8,354 nucleotides of DNA from JANQLU01 sp964434955 (GTDB lineage: Bacteria; Planctomycetota; Planctomycetia; Pirellulales; Pirellulaceae), in the NCBI GenBank assembly GCA_964434955.1, contig CAYSXI010000214.1:1-8354 (forward strand). The letters run 5' to 3'. Numbering within the stretch: the first letter of the stretch is position 1; every line of letters starts with the position of its first letter. The notes below the pieces were generated by a model that was not told the DNA's origin, ran no database searches, and saw only the letters and a list, made by a program, of their open reading frames with translations. The translations under genes were made by a program, and so were the position numbers. Positions 1 through 6,384 of the stretch are shown here, one piece after another.

Positions 1-1011
1 CACCCGATGATGATCAAGAATCTCAAGCACCTCCGCCTTGTTGATCCCAGGAACGGCTTGGGGGTATTCGAAATGGTCCACCAAGATCACCTGGCAACAG
101 TTTTGACGCTGGATGTCGCCACGAGAAACAATTCCTTCTAATTTTCCATGTTCGTCAAGCACGGGAAGCGCATGATAACTTTCGCCAAACAAGTTTCGGA
201 TATCGTCGATCTTGTCCATTTGGCCAACACAAGCTCCAGTTGGCATTTCCAAAGCCCCCAACCGAATGTGCAGCGCCAAATATCTTAAGAATTCGGCGAC
301 CGACGGTTGATATCGTAGAATCGTGATCTCCTCGTCGACGACAAATTCGTCAGCATTGTCTTCAACGCAGCCAGCACCGGTGATCACGACACACCCCGGC
401 TGCTTATCATTTGGAATCTGGTGTAAAGCATCGATATTTCCGCAAACGACGACGTCTCCGCCGACAAGATCTTTGGTCCACTGGCCATTTCCGTCCAAGG
501 CGATGACCAAGTTGCCAGCGCAATCGGCTTTTCCCAGTTTCAATACTTCAACACCGGGCATGCTCAATAGATCCGAGACTTCCAGCAAAGTGCCCCAAAG
601 GGGCGTGGGGTCAAAACCCATCAAGTATTTGGCGGCTTCGCTGCGATGACTGAATACACCTTGAAGTCTGTTTCCATCATCCACAATCGGAAGCATACTC
701 AAGTCTTTGCGAATCAGCTTTTCGATGGCCGCACCGATTCGATCGTCCACGTGAAACTTGACGGGAGCTCGATTCATCACATGCCCGACCCTTGGAGCAA
801 CATTGTCGACCAGGATTGGCTCCGGAATTTTGGCCCGCTCAAAAACATAGCGCGCCTGCGGAGTCATTTCACCTGGTATCGCTCCAAGCGCATGGCGATC
901 GTAGCGCCAGACTCGATTAAGAAACTCCGCGTAACCGCTGGCAGCCGCCGCCGCGTCCGTATCCGGATTGTGGTGCCCAATGACGATTACATTGTCGATT
1001 ACTTCAATCAT
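1..1011 (-). CDS. ppaC: CBS-domain manganese-dependent (family II) inorganic pyrophosphatase, 3' end missing
   Basis: Hydrolyses pyrophosphate to two phosphates in the cytoplasm, pulling biosynthetic reactions forward. Only the first 337 codons are present; the left edge cuts the gene. Seen in the translation: an N-terminal metal-binding segment IGHHNPDTDA (residues 11-20), the family II signature; a CBS domain at about 74-131 (GHVMNRAPV through SMLPIVDD to GVFSHRSEAA); a linker of about 120 residues where homologues carry a DRTGG domain; a second CBS domain at about 255-305 (HALPVLDEHGKLEGIVSRGD); then a return to the catalytic domain with VILVDHFEYPQAV and LDHHRV, whose DHH (333-335) is the family motif. 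A regulatory insert splitting the DHH domain is typical of CBS-pyrophosphatases, where it binds adenine nucleotides. The ATG at 1011 fits the family N-terminus, follows a purine-rich GGGGCAGGC, and has no in-frame ATG between it and the upstream stop. The missing part should hold the rest of the DHH domain and the DHHA2 domain. The linker fold was not verified. Confidence 0.93.
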   Translation of the reverse strand, partial: MIEVIDNVIVIGHHNPDTDAAAAASGYAEFLNRVWRYDRHALGAIPGEMTPQARYVFERAKIPEPILVDNVAPRVGHVMNRAPVKFHVDDRIGAAIEKLIRKDLSMLPIVDDGNRLQGVFSHRSEAAKYLMGFDPTPLWGTLLEVSDLLSMPGVEVLKLGKADCAGNLVIALDGNGQWTKDLVGGDVVVCGNIDALHQIPNDKQPGCVVITGAGCVEDNADEFVVDEEITILRYQPSVAEFLRYLALHIRLGALEMPTGACVGQMDKIDDIRNLFGESYHALPVLDEHGKLEGIVSRGDIQRQNCCQVILVDHFEYPQAVPGINKAEVLEILDHHRV

Positions 1012-1066
1012 GCCTGCCCCGTTGCGCTTTCGCTTCGATGAACGCGTTCCCAGAATTCAACAAAGT

Positions 1067-1094
1067 TGTATAGCTTCTCCAATCACGAATTCAA
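1067..1094 (-). promoter_or_regulatory. candidate promoter for the pyrophosphatase gene
   Basis: On the minus strand TTGAAT (1094-1089) and TATACA (1072-1067) lie 16 bases apart, each matching the housekeeping sigma consensus at four of six positions. A start near 1060 would give a leader of about 50 bases before the ATG at 1011. This is by eye only; the region is AT-rich enough for chance matches. Confidence 0.35.
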
Positions 1095-1175
1095 ATGAAA
1101 AAACGTTCAATTGGTTCGGCCTCGTAACAAGCGGCAACCTATACTTTTGCAGCCCGATTTACTTCGGCGAGCACG

Positions 1176-1258
1176 GTTCAGAATTGAGTTTTTGAAATCC
1201 GGCAAAATACCAACAGGAAGTTTTCCGAAGGGAAAATTTTTCCCAGTTCAGAATTGAG
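1176..1258. repeat. 13-bp direct repeat flanking a palindrome upstream of the HPt gene
   Basis: The sequence gttcagaattgag occurs exactly at 1176-1188 and again at 1246-1258, 70 bases apart. The second copy overlaps the Shine-Dalgarno sequence of the HPt gene (GAGGGG, 1256-1261). Between them lies the perfect palindrome gggaaaa-t-ttttccc (1230-1244), which overlaps a second possible hairpin formed by ttttcc (1221-1226) and ggaaaa (1231-1236), so the two pairings exclude each other. The repeats are directly visible. A role as operator, leader switch or mere duplication is not established. Confidence 0.5.
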
Positions 1259-1265
1259 GGGCACA

Positions 1266-1628
1266 ATGCAACTGGACCAAGTCGACAAAAATGTCATCGA
1301 TGTTCCGGGTCTTATGGCACACATTGATTCGGATCTCGCTGTACTCAAAGAGCTCGTCGAAATCTTCGACAGTTACTACCCCGACCAAATTGGACAGCTT
1401 GAACAAGCGATCCAATCTGGTGACCATTCCGAGGTTCGGGAAATCGCCCATCAGTTTAAGGGCGCCATTAGCAACTTCTACGGCTCCTACGCCGTGACTA
1501 TCGCCAAGGAAATCGAAAGCGCGGGGCGAGAGGCTCGAATCGATGATGCGAAAGAGCATTTCCCCAAGCTCGAATCGGAAGTCAACCGACTGGTCGACAA
1601 TCTGAAAAAACTGGCCGAGCAAGCCTAA
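1266..1628 (+). CDS. stand-alone histidine phosphotransfer (HPt) domain protein
   Basis: A 120-residue cytoplasmic protein that would carry a phosphoryl group on a histidine between a hybrid sensor kinase and a response regulator. The diagnostic segment is REIAHQFKGAISNFYG (58-73), matching the HPt pattern AHxLKGxxxxxG, with His62 as the expected phosphorylation site. The rest is predicted helical (DLAVLKELVEIF, IGQLEQAIQ, and a C-terminal EVNRLVDNLKKLAEQ), consistent with a four-helix bundle of normal HPt length. The ATG at 1266 was chosen over an in-frame TTG at 1254 because GAGGGG (1256-1261) sits at ideal spacing before it and would fall inside the longer version. The response regulator gene follows after 53 bases on the same strand and is the obvious candidate partner, probably co-transcribed. 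No kinase is visible nearby. Family assignment is firm; the partner is inferred. Confidence 0.88.
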   Translation: MQLDQVDKNVIDVPGLMAHIDSDLAVLKELVEIFDSYYPDQIGQLEQAIQSGDHSEVREIAHQFKGAISNFYGSYAVTIAKEIESAGREARIDDAKEHFPKLESEVNRLVDNLKKLAEQA

Positions 1629-1681
1629 GGCCGGCAGCACCCAGCTTGAATTTTCTATCGATCCAGCATGGGAATTCTCTC

Positions 1682-2782
1682 GTGAAAAAACAGATCGTAT
1701 TTGTTGATGATGATTCGTTCATTCTTCAAGGACTTCGAAGGTTGCTGCGCCGCCAAAAGGACCGTTGGGCGATGCGATTCTTTGAAAAAGGAGACGAGGC
1801 TTGCGATTTTTTGGCCTCCAATCCCGTCGATGTTGTCTGCTCTGATCTTCGCATGCCCAAGATGAACGGCAGCCAATTGTTAAGCCATGCTCGGCGAACA
1901 AATCCCGAAACAATTCGAATCGTCTTATCCGGCCAGGCAGACGATCAATCCATTTTCCAGTTGGTTAGCCCTTCCCACGTTTGCCTTTCAAAACCATGCA
2001 ACCAATCGGAGTTGACGGAAACGATTACCAACGCGCTCCATTTAAAGGACTTCATTGCCGAATCCCCGGAATTGAACCACGAACTCCCGGCTTGGGACTC
2101 AATGCCTGAATTGGAAGCGACTTTGCAATTCGTCAACCAAAACGAGTCCAACTCGGACGATCTTCGTACTGAAATTGAGAAAAACGAGCTGCTTTTTGAG
2201 CTTTTCATGGAAGCTTCAACGAGAAATATTTTCGATGTTGAAGAGTTGAAAGTGACTCTTTCGCCTCAGCGGCAAAAGCGTTTTGTCCTTGCGGCTTTGA
2301 CATTTTTATTGATGAATCGCTCCGCAAACGATCATTCACGCGTTGCCAATTTGCTCAAGCGCGGCCTGATCGCAAGTGATATTGTCAGTCGCATTGCCAA
2401 CCAGGAGTTGGATAACCCGGAAGCCATCGATATCGCGGAAACAGCCGGTCTGCTCCTGGAATTCGGCCATGTTTTTCAACTGGATAGCCAGTCCACCGAT
2501 CCGCGTGATAACGATAAGCTATTGGGCAATAAGTTGGCGGCCAGAGCGCTTTTGCGATTGGGTTTTCCATTGGGTGTGGCTCAAGCCGTTGCCCACCAAA
2601 ACGAATCCAGCGAGTGTGCGAGTTCGCTGTCCATCATTCAAATTGTTCAATTTGCCTCACGGTTCTTGAACCAAAATGATGGTTTCTCGAACCAAGCGAA
2701 TTCCATTGCAGACAGGGAACCGCGAACAATTGGGGCCCAGGTTGTCGAGCAATGGCAACTTGCTAGAACGGCGAATTCTTAA
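1682..2782 (+). CDS. response regulator with degenerate HDOD-like output domain
   Basis: A 366-residue protein in two parts. Residues 4-122 form a receiver domain: acidic cluster VDDD (8-11), phosphoacceptor Asp55 in VVCSDLRMP, Ser83 in VLSGQ at the switch position, and Lys104 in LSKP. Residues about 133-335 resemble the HDOD module often fused to receivers, but are diverged: AETAGLLLEFGHVFQL (252-267) lies where HDOD/HD proteins read GLLHDIGK, so the H-D pair is replaced by L-E, and LGFPLGVAQAVAHQNE matches the conserved GLP..IVEAVAxHH segment. This suggests protein interaction rather than phosphohydrolase activity. The GTG at 1682 places the first strand (KKQIVFVDDD) at the normal N-terminus, with a weak GGGAA before it; an in-frame TTG at 1646 would add 12 residues. 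It follows the HPt gene on the same strand and is its likely phosphorylation partner. Receiver assignment is strong, HDOD assignment moderate. Confidence 0.85.
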   Translation: MKKQIVFVDDDSFILQGLRRLLRRQKDRWAMRFFEKGDEACDFLASNPVDVVCSDLRMPKMNGSQLLSHARRTNPETIRIVLSGQADDQSIFQLVSPSHVCLSKPCNQSELTETITNALHLKDFIAESPELNHELPAWDSMPELEATLQFVNQNESNSDDLRTEIEKNELLFELFMEASTRNIFDVEELKVTLSPQRQKRFVLAALTFLLMNRSANDHSRVANLLKRGLIASDIVSRIANQELDNPEAIDIAETAGLLLEFGHVFQLDSQSTDPRDNDKLLGNKLAARALLRLGFPLGVAQAVAHQNESSECASSLSIIQIVQFASRFLNQNDGFSNQANSIADREPRTIGAQVVEQWQLARTANS

Positions 2783-2806
2783 GCCACCTCTGTTCGAATT
2801 CTACCT

Positions 2807-2840
2807 GGCTCCAACGGCCGAGGAACACTCGCTTGGAGCC
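2807..2840 (+). terminator. possible transcript-end hairpin after the response regulator gene
   Basis: Perfect 8-bp arms ggctccaa (2807-2814) and ttggagcc (2833-2840) enclose an 18-base loop starting 24 bases after the stop codon. No T-run follows, so it is not a classical intrinsic terminator. It also overlaps the first units of the 22-bp repeat array, which may be the real reason for the pairing. Confidence 0.2.
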
Positions 2841-2923
2841 GGAGAAACACTCGCTTGCGGCCGGGGAAACACTCGCTTGTGGCCGGGGAAACACTCGCTG
2901 GCGGCCAGGGAAACACTCGCTTG
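2815..2923. repeat. 22-bp tandem repeat, five units
   Basis: Units begin at 2815, 2836, 2858, 2880 and 2902. The core is cggccggggaaac followed by actcgcttg. The first unit is one base short (21), the other four are exactly 22, and units differ from each other at a few positions. The period is not a multiple of three, so all plus-strand frames read through it as different peptide repeats; this explains the long but meaningless ORFs here. There are no unique spacers, so it is not a CRISPR array. The array lies just after the end of the HPt/response-regulator pair and runs directly into the inverted repeat at 2918-2983. I infer, without a search, that it belongs to a family of short repeats dispersed in planctomycete genomes. 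Confidence 0.85.
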
Positions 2924-2983
2924 CGCTTCGAGCTTGTATGAACGAAAGGTACGGGCACCGTATACGAGCACGAAGCGCGAGCG
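2918..2983. repeat. large imperfect inverted repeat adjoining the 22-bp array
   Basis: Left arm 2918-2939 (cgcttgcgcttcgagcttg then tat) and right arm 2962-2983 are complementary at 19 of 22 positions. In a plus-strand transcript two of the three mismatches are G-U pairs and one is A opposite A. The 22-base loop can form a competing inner hairpin, tacgg (2950-2954) with ccgta (2958-2962). The left arm begins inside the last 22-bp unit, so array and hairpin look like one composite element. Function is unknown: a structured RNA, transcript end, or non-autonomous mobile element are all possible. Confidence 0.75.
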
Positions 2984-3012
2984 GTTGGTTTTGTCAGGGT
3001 GGGACCGCCAAG

Positions 3013-3261
3013 GTGATCGTTTTCAATACATTTCTTTTGCTTCGGCAATCTCAATCGCGGGCCATCTCGATCGGATTCAACAAAGAACGGTTGTTTGCAA
3101 CCCTTTGTGCTGGAACGGCCGCCACCATTCTTTTGATTCCGTTCCTCGAGCCGCGTCGCAAACACCCAGCACAAATAGAATTTGTGTCTGCCCCATCGGG
3201 TATTTGGCGACGACGGCGGAGGAAACGTGACGCAGGAGCGTCGAGTAGTTCAAGCCGTTAG
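3013..3261 (+). CDS. doubtful small ORF with one hydrophobic segment and an arginine-rich tail
   Basis: From a GTG at 3013 this frame encodes 82 residues. A hydrophobic stretch RLFATLCAGTAATILLIPFL (26-45) is long enough for one membrane span and is followed by basic residues (EPRRK) and later WRRRRRKRD (65-73) and a serine run. GGTGGG lies about 9 bases before the GTG and could be a weak ribosome site. The frame is open further upstream, but there it runs through the 22-bp repeats and so carries no coding meaning. It overlaps the end of the convergent epimerase-like gene by 4 bases. I recognise no family. It may be a small membrane protein, a gene remnant or a chance ORF; chance is the most likely. 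Confidence 0.18.
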   Translation: MIVFNTFLLLRQSQSRAISIGFNKERLFATLCAGTAATILLIPFLEPRRKHPAQIEFVSAPSGIWRRRRRKRDAGASSSSSR

Positions 3262-3770
3262 TCGAGAACGTATGGGCTATCTTCGATGTCTTCGTGTCGG
3301 ATTTCGTCAACCGGTTGAGTTTTCCCTTCGCCCGCATAGAGTTGATTGGGTGCGTTAAACACCCAGCCCTGTTTTTCGGAAACATTGCGGTAGGCGTGTA
3401 CCACTCCGGGTGGAATGATGACACTTGCGCGGCACTCCTCGCCCAGGACCGCAGTTTGCTTCGTCAGGTAAGTAGGCGAGTCCTCTCGAGCGTCCCAAAG
3501 GTAAAGCTTGAAACTGCCCGGTCCGATGAATGCAAAGTAATCGCTTTGCTCAACATGCTCGTGAGGGCCCCGTGCGACACCTGGATTGGTTTCACTGACA
3601 TAGGCCATCGTCGGGCAATTGGCATTCGGCAATTCATCGTTGCGGAAAAGTTCCACGAGCCAACCCCGTTGGTCGTCGTGCTTTCCTAGCTCGTTGATAA
3701 CAACCCCTTCAATCTCTGACTGAGTGCTTTCAACGATTCTTTCAAAAAAGGATGGCTTGGTTGTTCGCAT
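3258..3770 (-). CDS. dTDP-4-dehydrorhamnose 3,5-epimerase-family cupin protein (RmlC-like)
   Basis: A 170-residue soluble protein of the RmlC-type cupin family, which epimerises dTDP-4-keto-6-deoxyglucose at C3 and/or C5. Family features seen: DQRGWLVELFR (33-43), ARGPHEH (66-72) in place of RGLHYQ with His70 in the catalytic position, KLYLWDAREDSPT (88-100), and IIPPGVVHAYRN (118-129) with His125. The lysine that follows the active-site histidine by about ten residues in classical RmlC is not evident (EQSDYFAF instead), and the C-terminus (LYAGEGKTQPVDEIRHED) is diverged. It could therefore be a monofunctional epimerase or another cupin acting on a dTDP-keto sugar, so no rmlC symbol is given. 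The ATG at 3770 follows GAGGGG at good spacing. It starts 17 bases after the dehydratase stop on the same strand, strongly suggesting co-transcription and a shared pathway. Confidence 0.82.
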   Translation of the reverse strand: MRTTKPSFFERIVESTQSEIEGVVINELGKHDDQRGWLVELFRNDELPNANCPTMAYVSETNPGVARGPHEHVEQSDYFAFIGPGSFKLYLWDAREDSPTYLTKQTAVLGEECRASVIIPPGVVHAYRNVSEKQGWVFNAPNQLYAGEGKTQPVDEIRHEDIEDSPYVLD

Positions 3771-3787
3771 GGTACACCCCTCAATCG

Positions 3788-4864
3788 TTATGCGATCACT
3801 GGCTTTGCTTCATTCAATCCGATACGTTCACGTTGGTAGCTACCAGACGTAACGCCTTCGACCCAACGGGCGTTGCTCAAGTACCAGGCAACGGTGGCTT
3901 CCAGTCCCCGTTCAAAGGTTTGAATCGGCTGCCACCCGATTTCCTCGCGTGTTTTCCGTGCGTCAATGGCGTATCGACGGTCATGCCCCGGTCGATCCTC
4001 AACAAACTCAAGCAAGTTTTTACACTTCCCGTGCGGCAGGCCAGGACACATTTCGTCGATAATCTCACAGATGTTGTCAACGACCTGGCGGTTCGTTCGT
4101 TCCGAATTACCCCCAATGTTATAGGTTTGCCCCACCCGACCTCGCTCGAGAACCAGATCAATGGCGCGACAATGGTCTTCGACGAATAACCAATCTCGAA
4201 TGTTGTTACCGTCACCGTAAATCGGCATCGGCTTCCCTTCGACCGCATTCAGAATCATCAGCGGAATCAGCTTCTCAGGAAACTGAAACGGCCCATAGTT
4301 GTTTGAGCAGTTGGTTGTCAGCGTTGGCAGACCATAGGTCTTGTGGAAGGCTCGCACGAAATGGTCCGAGGAGGCCTTCGATGCCGCATAAGGTGAATTT
4401 GGCGAAAAGCTGGTCGTCTCGGTAAACAAACCCGTCGAGCCAAGCGAACCGTAAACTTCATCCGTCGAAACGTGCAAAAACCGAAAGCGATTTTGTTCTT
4501 CGCCGACCAGATTTTTCCAATAGTCGCGTGCCGATTCCAAGAGGAAACATGTGCCCACGACATTTGTCTGCAAAAACTCCGCGGGTGAATCGATCGAACG
4601 ATCGACATGCGACTCCGCTGCAAAGTTGATGATGGCATTTGGACGATGTTCTGCTAACAACCGATCCATCAGTTCGCGATCGCCAATATCTCCCTGGACA
4701 AAGACGTGGTTATCATTCCCGGAAATGGAATCGAGCGAATCCATGTTCCCAGCATAAGTGAGTTTGTCGACATTGATGACCTTTGTGTCACCACCGCCAA
4801 CGGCCATCCGCACAAAACAACCACCGATGAAACCGGCGCCGCCTGTGACCAGAATTGTGTTCAT
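3788..4864 (-). CDS. rmlB: dTDP-glucose 4,6-dehydratase
   Basis: Converts dTDP-glucose to dTDP-4-keto-6-deoxyglucose by an internal NAD-dependent oxidation, dehydration and reduction; the second step of dTDP-rhamnose synthesis and the branch point for other 6-deoxy sugars. The 358-residue protein is full length for the extended short-chain dehydrogenase family. Visible motifs: NAD-binding TGGAGFIG (7-14), VDKLTYAGN (32-40), FAAESHVDRS (81-90), catalytic Thr-Asp-Glu 134-136 in VSTDEVYG, Tyr159-xxx-Lys163 in SPYAASKAS, NNYGPFQFPEKLIP, and RDWLFVEDHC. These distinguish it from UDP-glucose 4-epimerase. The ATG at 4864 gives the canonical N-terminus MNTILVTGG and follows GGGG by about six bases; in-frame starts at 4912 (ATG) and 4918 (TTG) would add 16-18 residues not typical of the family. 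It sits 63 bases after the UDP-glucose dehydrogenase stop and 17 bases before the epimerase-like gene. Confidence 0.95.
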   Translation of the reverse strand: MNTILVTGGAGFIGGCFVRMAVGGGDTKVINVDKLTYAGNMDSLDSISGNDNHVFVQGDIGDRELMDRLLAEHRPNAIINFAAESHVDRSIDSPAEFLQTNVVGTCFLLESARDYWKNLVGEEQNRFRFLHVSTDEVYGSLGSTGLFTETTSFSPNSPYAASKASSDHFVRAFHKTYGLPTLTTNCSNNYGPFQFPEKLIPLMILNAVEGKPMPIYGDGNNIRDWLFVEDHCRAIDLVLERGRVGQTYNIGGNSERTNRQVVDNICEIIDEMCPGLPHGKCKNLLEFVEDRPGHDRRYAIDARKTREEIGWQPIQTFERGLEATVAWYLSNARWVEGVTSGSYQRERIGLNEAKPVIA

Positions 4865-4927
4865 TTTTTCCCCGACAAAATTAATTTCTTTACGCGATGA
4901 AACAGAATCCATTGGCAAAGCCGATTG

Positions 4928-6301
4928 CTAAACTTCCTGCCCTTCGCATTGGGAGGAATCCAGTTCCGTTTCCAGGCTGACGGTAAATCCCGGAAACGCC
5001 TGGGTGCGTCCAATGCTGTTGTATACAAAACCGTTTTTGGCAACGTCTTCAGGTTCAAACAGGTTCCGACCGTCCACGATCACATTCCCGTTCATTTCGC
5101 TGCGAAGTCGCTGGATGTCGGCTTCTTTGAATTCGTCCCATTCGGTCATGATGACCAAAGCATCCGCGCGGTCCGACGCCGCATACTTGTCCGTGTGATA
5201 TTCGATCCGATCGCTGAAAACCTCTCGAACATTTTCCATTGCTTCCGGATCGTAACAATGAATCTCCGCACCGGCTTCCAAGAGTTGACGAATGAGAACG
5301 GTCGCAGGTGCTTCGCGAATGTCATCTGTCTGCGGTTTGAATGCCAGTCCCCACACGGCGATACGCGAACCACTCAAGTGTCCGTTGAATGCACTGTTCA
5401 GCTTGTTAAAGGCGACTCGCTTTTGTTCTTCATTGACATAGTCAACCGCTTCGAGGATTCGCATCGGCATTTTGCGTTCGCGAGCCATTGACTTCATCGC
5501 ACGTACGTCCTTTGGGAAACATGAACCGCCGTAACCAACTCCCGGCATGAAAAACTGGAAGCCGATCCGCTTGTCATGTCCAATTCCCTGCCGCACGTCG
5601 TTAATGTCAGCTTTCACTGACTCACACATGTTCGCCATCTCGTTGATGTAACTGATTTTTGTCGCCAAGACACAGTTCGCGACATACTTGGTCATTTCGG
5701 CGCTTTCCCATTTCATGAACAAAACGGGCACACCTTGACTGGAGAATGGCTGATAGAGTTCGGATAGCCAATCTTCTGAACGCTGATCCGCAATCCCACA
5801 AACGACACGATCCGGCTCAAGGGCATCGCCAATTGCCAAGCCTTCTCTCAAAAACTCCGGATTGCTGGCCACCGAGTGCTGAATCGGATTGCCTTCGTTC
5901 AAACGCTTGAATGCGCGAGCATTGGTGCCGACCGGGACCGTTGACTTGATCACGACAAGCTTGCTTTCCGTCGCCTTCTCTCGAATTTCGTCGATTACAC
6001 TCCAAACATACTGAAGATTCGCCGCGCCATCTTCTCGTTGGGGTGTTCCAACCGCAACGAAAACGATTTGGCTTTCCGCGATCGCCGAATCCAAATCGGT
6101 CGTGAACGAAAGGCGGCCCTTCTCCTGGTTCGAAAGCACCAGTTCTTCAAGGCCGGGTTCGTAGATCGGAAGTTTGCCGACTTTCAGCCCGTCAATTTTG
6201 CTTTGATCCACATCGACGCAGACGACTTCATTTCCAACTTCCGCAAAGCAAGTTCCGGTTACCAGACCTACGTAGCCTGTCCCTACGAATGTGACTTTCA
6301 T
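4928..6301 (-). CDS. ugd: UDP-glucose 6-dehydrogenase
   Basis: Oxidises UDP-glucose to UDP-glucuronate with two NAD+, supplying acidic sugars for surface polysaccharides. The 457-residue protein has the usual bacterial length and three-part layout. The N-terminal NAD-binding domain begins MKVTFVGTGYVGLVTG with GxGxxG at 7-12, followed by YEPGLEEL (47-54), VAVGTP (82-87), IKSTVPVGT (118-126) and NPEFLREG (147-154). The central domain holds Lys205 (EMTKYVANC) and the catalytic Cys261 in GVGYGGSCFPKD. The C-terminal domain has IAVWGLAFKPQTDDIREAP and VIVDGRN. The family also includes GDP-mannose and UDP-N-acetylhexosamine dehydrogenases; the overall match favours UDP-glucose. The ATG at 6301 follows GGGGCAG by about seven bases. 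The 83 bases between it and the phosphorylase stop are A-rich just upstream of the ribosome site but show no clear promoter or terminator, so co-transcription with the phosphorylase is plausible. Confidence 0.95.
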   Translation of the reverse strand: MKVTFVGTGYVGLVTGTCFAEVGNEVVCVDVDQSKIDGLKVGKLPIYEPGLEELVLSNQEKGRLSFTTDLDSAIAESQIVFVAVGTPQREDGAANLQYVWSVIDEIREKATESKLVVIKSTVPVGTNARAFKRLNEGNPIQHSVASNPEFLREGLAIGDALEPDRVVCGIADQRSEDWLSELYQPFSSQGVPVLFMKWESAEMTKYVANCVLATKISYINEMANMCESVKADINDVRQGIGHDKRIGFQFFMPGVGYGGSCFPKDVRAMKSMARERKMPMRILEAVDYVNEEQKRVAFNKLNSAFNGHLSGSRIAVWGLAFKPQTDDIREAPATVLIRQLLEAGAEIHCYDPEAMENVREVFSDRIEYHTDKYAASDRADALVIMTEWDEFKEADIQRLRSEMNGNVIVDGRNLFEPEDVAKNGFVYNSIGRTQAFPGFTVSLETELDSSQCEGQEV

Positions 6302-6384
6302 ATTTCTGCCCCGATTTATTGGATGATTCTTTTTGTTTTTATTTGATAAGTAGCGTCGCGAATGCCTCGCCGATGAACTGATTC

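Larger units (their letters stand above)
2783..3257. other. 475-base region between convergent gene groups with no confident gene
   Basis: This stretch separates the plus-strand HPt/response-regulator pair from the minus-strand sugar-nucleotide genes, which converge on it. Its first 200 bases are repeat-derived (tandem array and inverted repeat). The remaining 270 bases hold only a doubtful 82-codon ORF. Long ORFs on both strands across the repeats give arginine- and serine-rich low-complexity peptides with no recognisable domain and look like artefacts. No tRNA, transposase or convincing intrinsic terminator was seen. Confidence 0.6.

Noticed and set aside
1140..1145. tatact as a -10 box for the HPt gene
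   Set aside because: The nearest -35-like sequence, ttggtt at 1111-1116, is 23 bases away, which is too far; no convincing plus-strand promoter was identified.
323..1195. Three overlapping plus-strand ORFs (323-649, 646-1041, 968-1195)
   Set aside because: Most of this span is antisense to the clear pyrophosphatase gene, whose minus-strand translation carries all expected motifs. The plus-strand peptides have no domain, and the last simply runs on into the intergenic region.
2815..2923. CRISPR array
   Set aside because: The repeat units abut directly with no unique spacers, and no cas gene is present.
2676..3230. 184-codon plus-strand ORF and the opposing 131-codon minus-strand ORF at 2779-3174
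   Set aside because: Both exist because the 22-bp repeat lacks stop codons in several frames. The first overlaps the end of the response regulator out of frame, and neither shows a recognisable domain.
4865..4918. Longer N-terminus for the dTDP-glucose 4,6-dehydratase
   Set aside because: The extra 16-18 residues are not typical of the family, and the ATG at 4864 gives the canonical start directly before the TGGAGFIG motif.
4925..5491. 188-codon plus-strand ORF (also 6550-7377, 275 codons)
   Set aside because: Each is antisense to a strongly supported enzyme gene (UDP-glucose dehydrogenase; glycogen phosphorylase) and has no recognisable domain.
6302..6384. Intrinsic terminator between the phosphorylase and UDP-glucose dehydrogenase genes
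   Set aside because: Only a 4-bp stem (gcga/tcgc) is present and no T-run follows it in the transcript direction.
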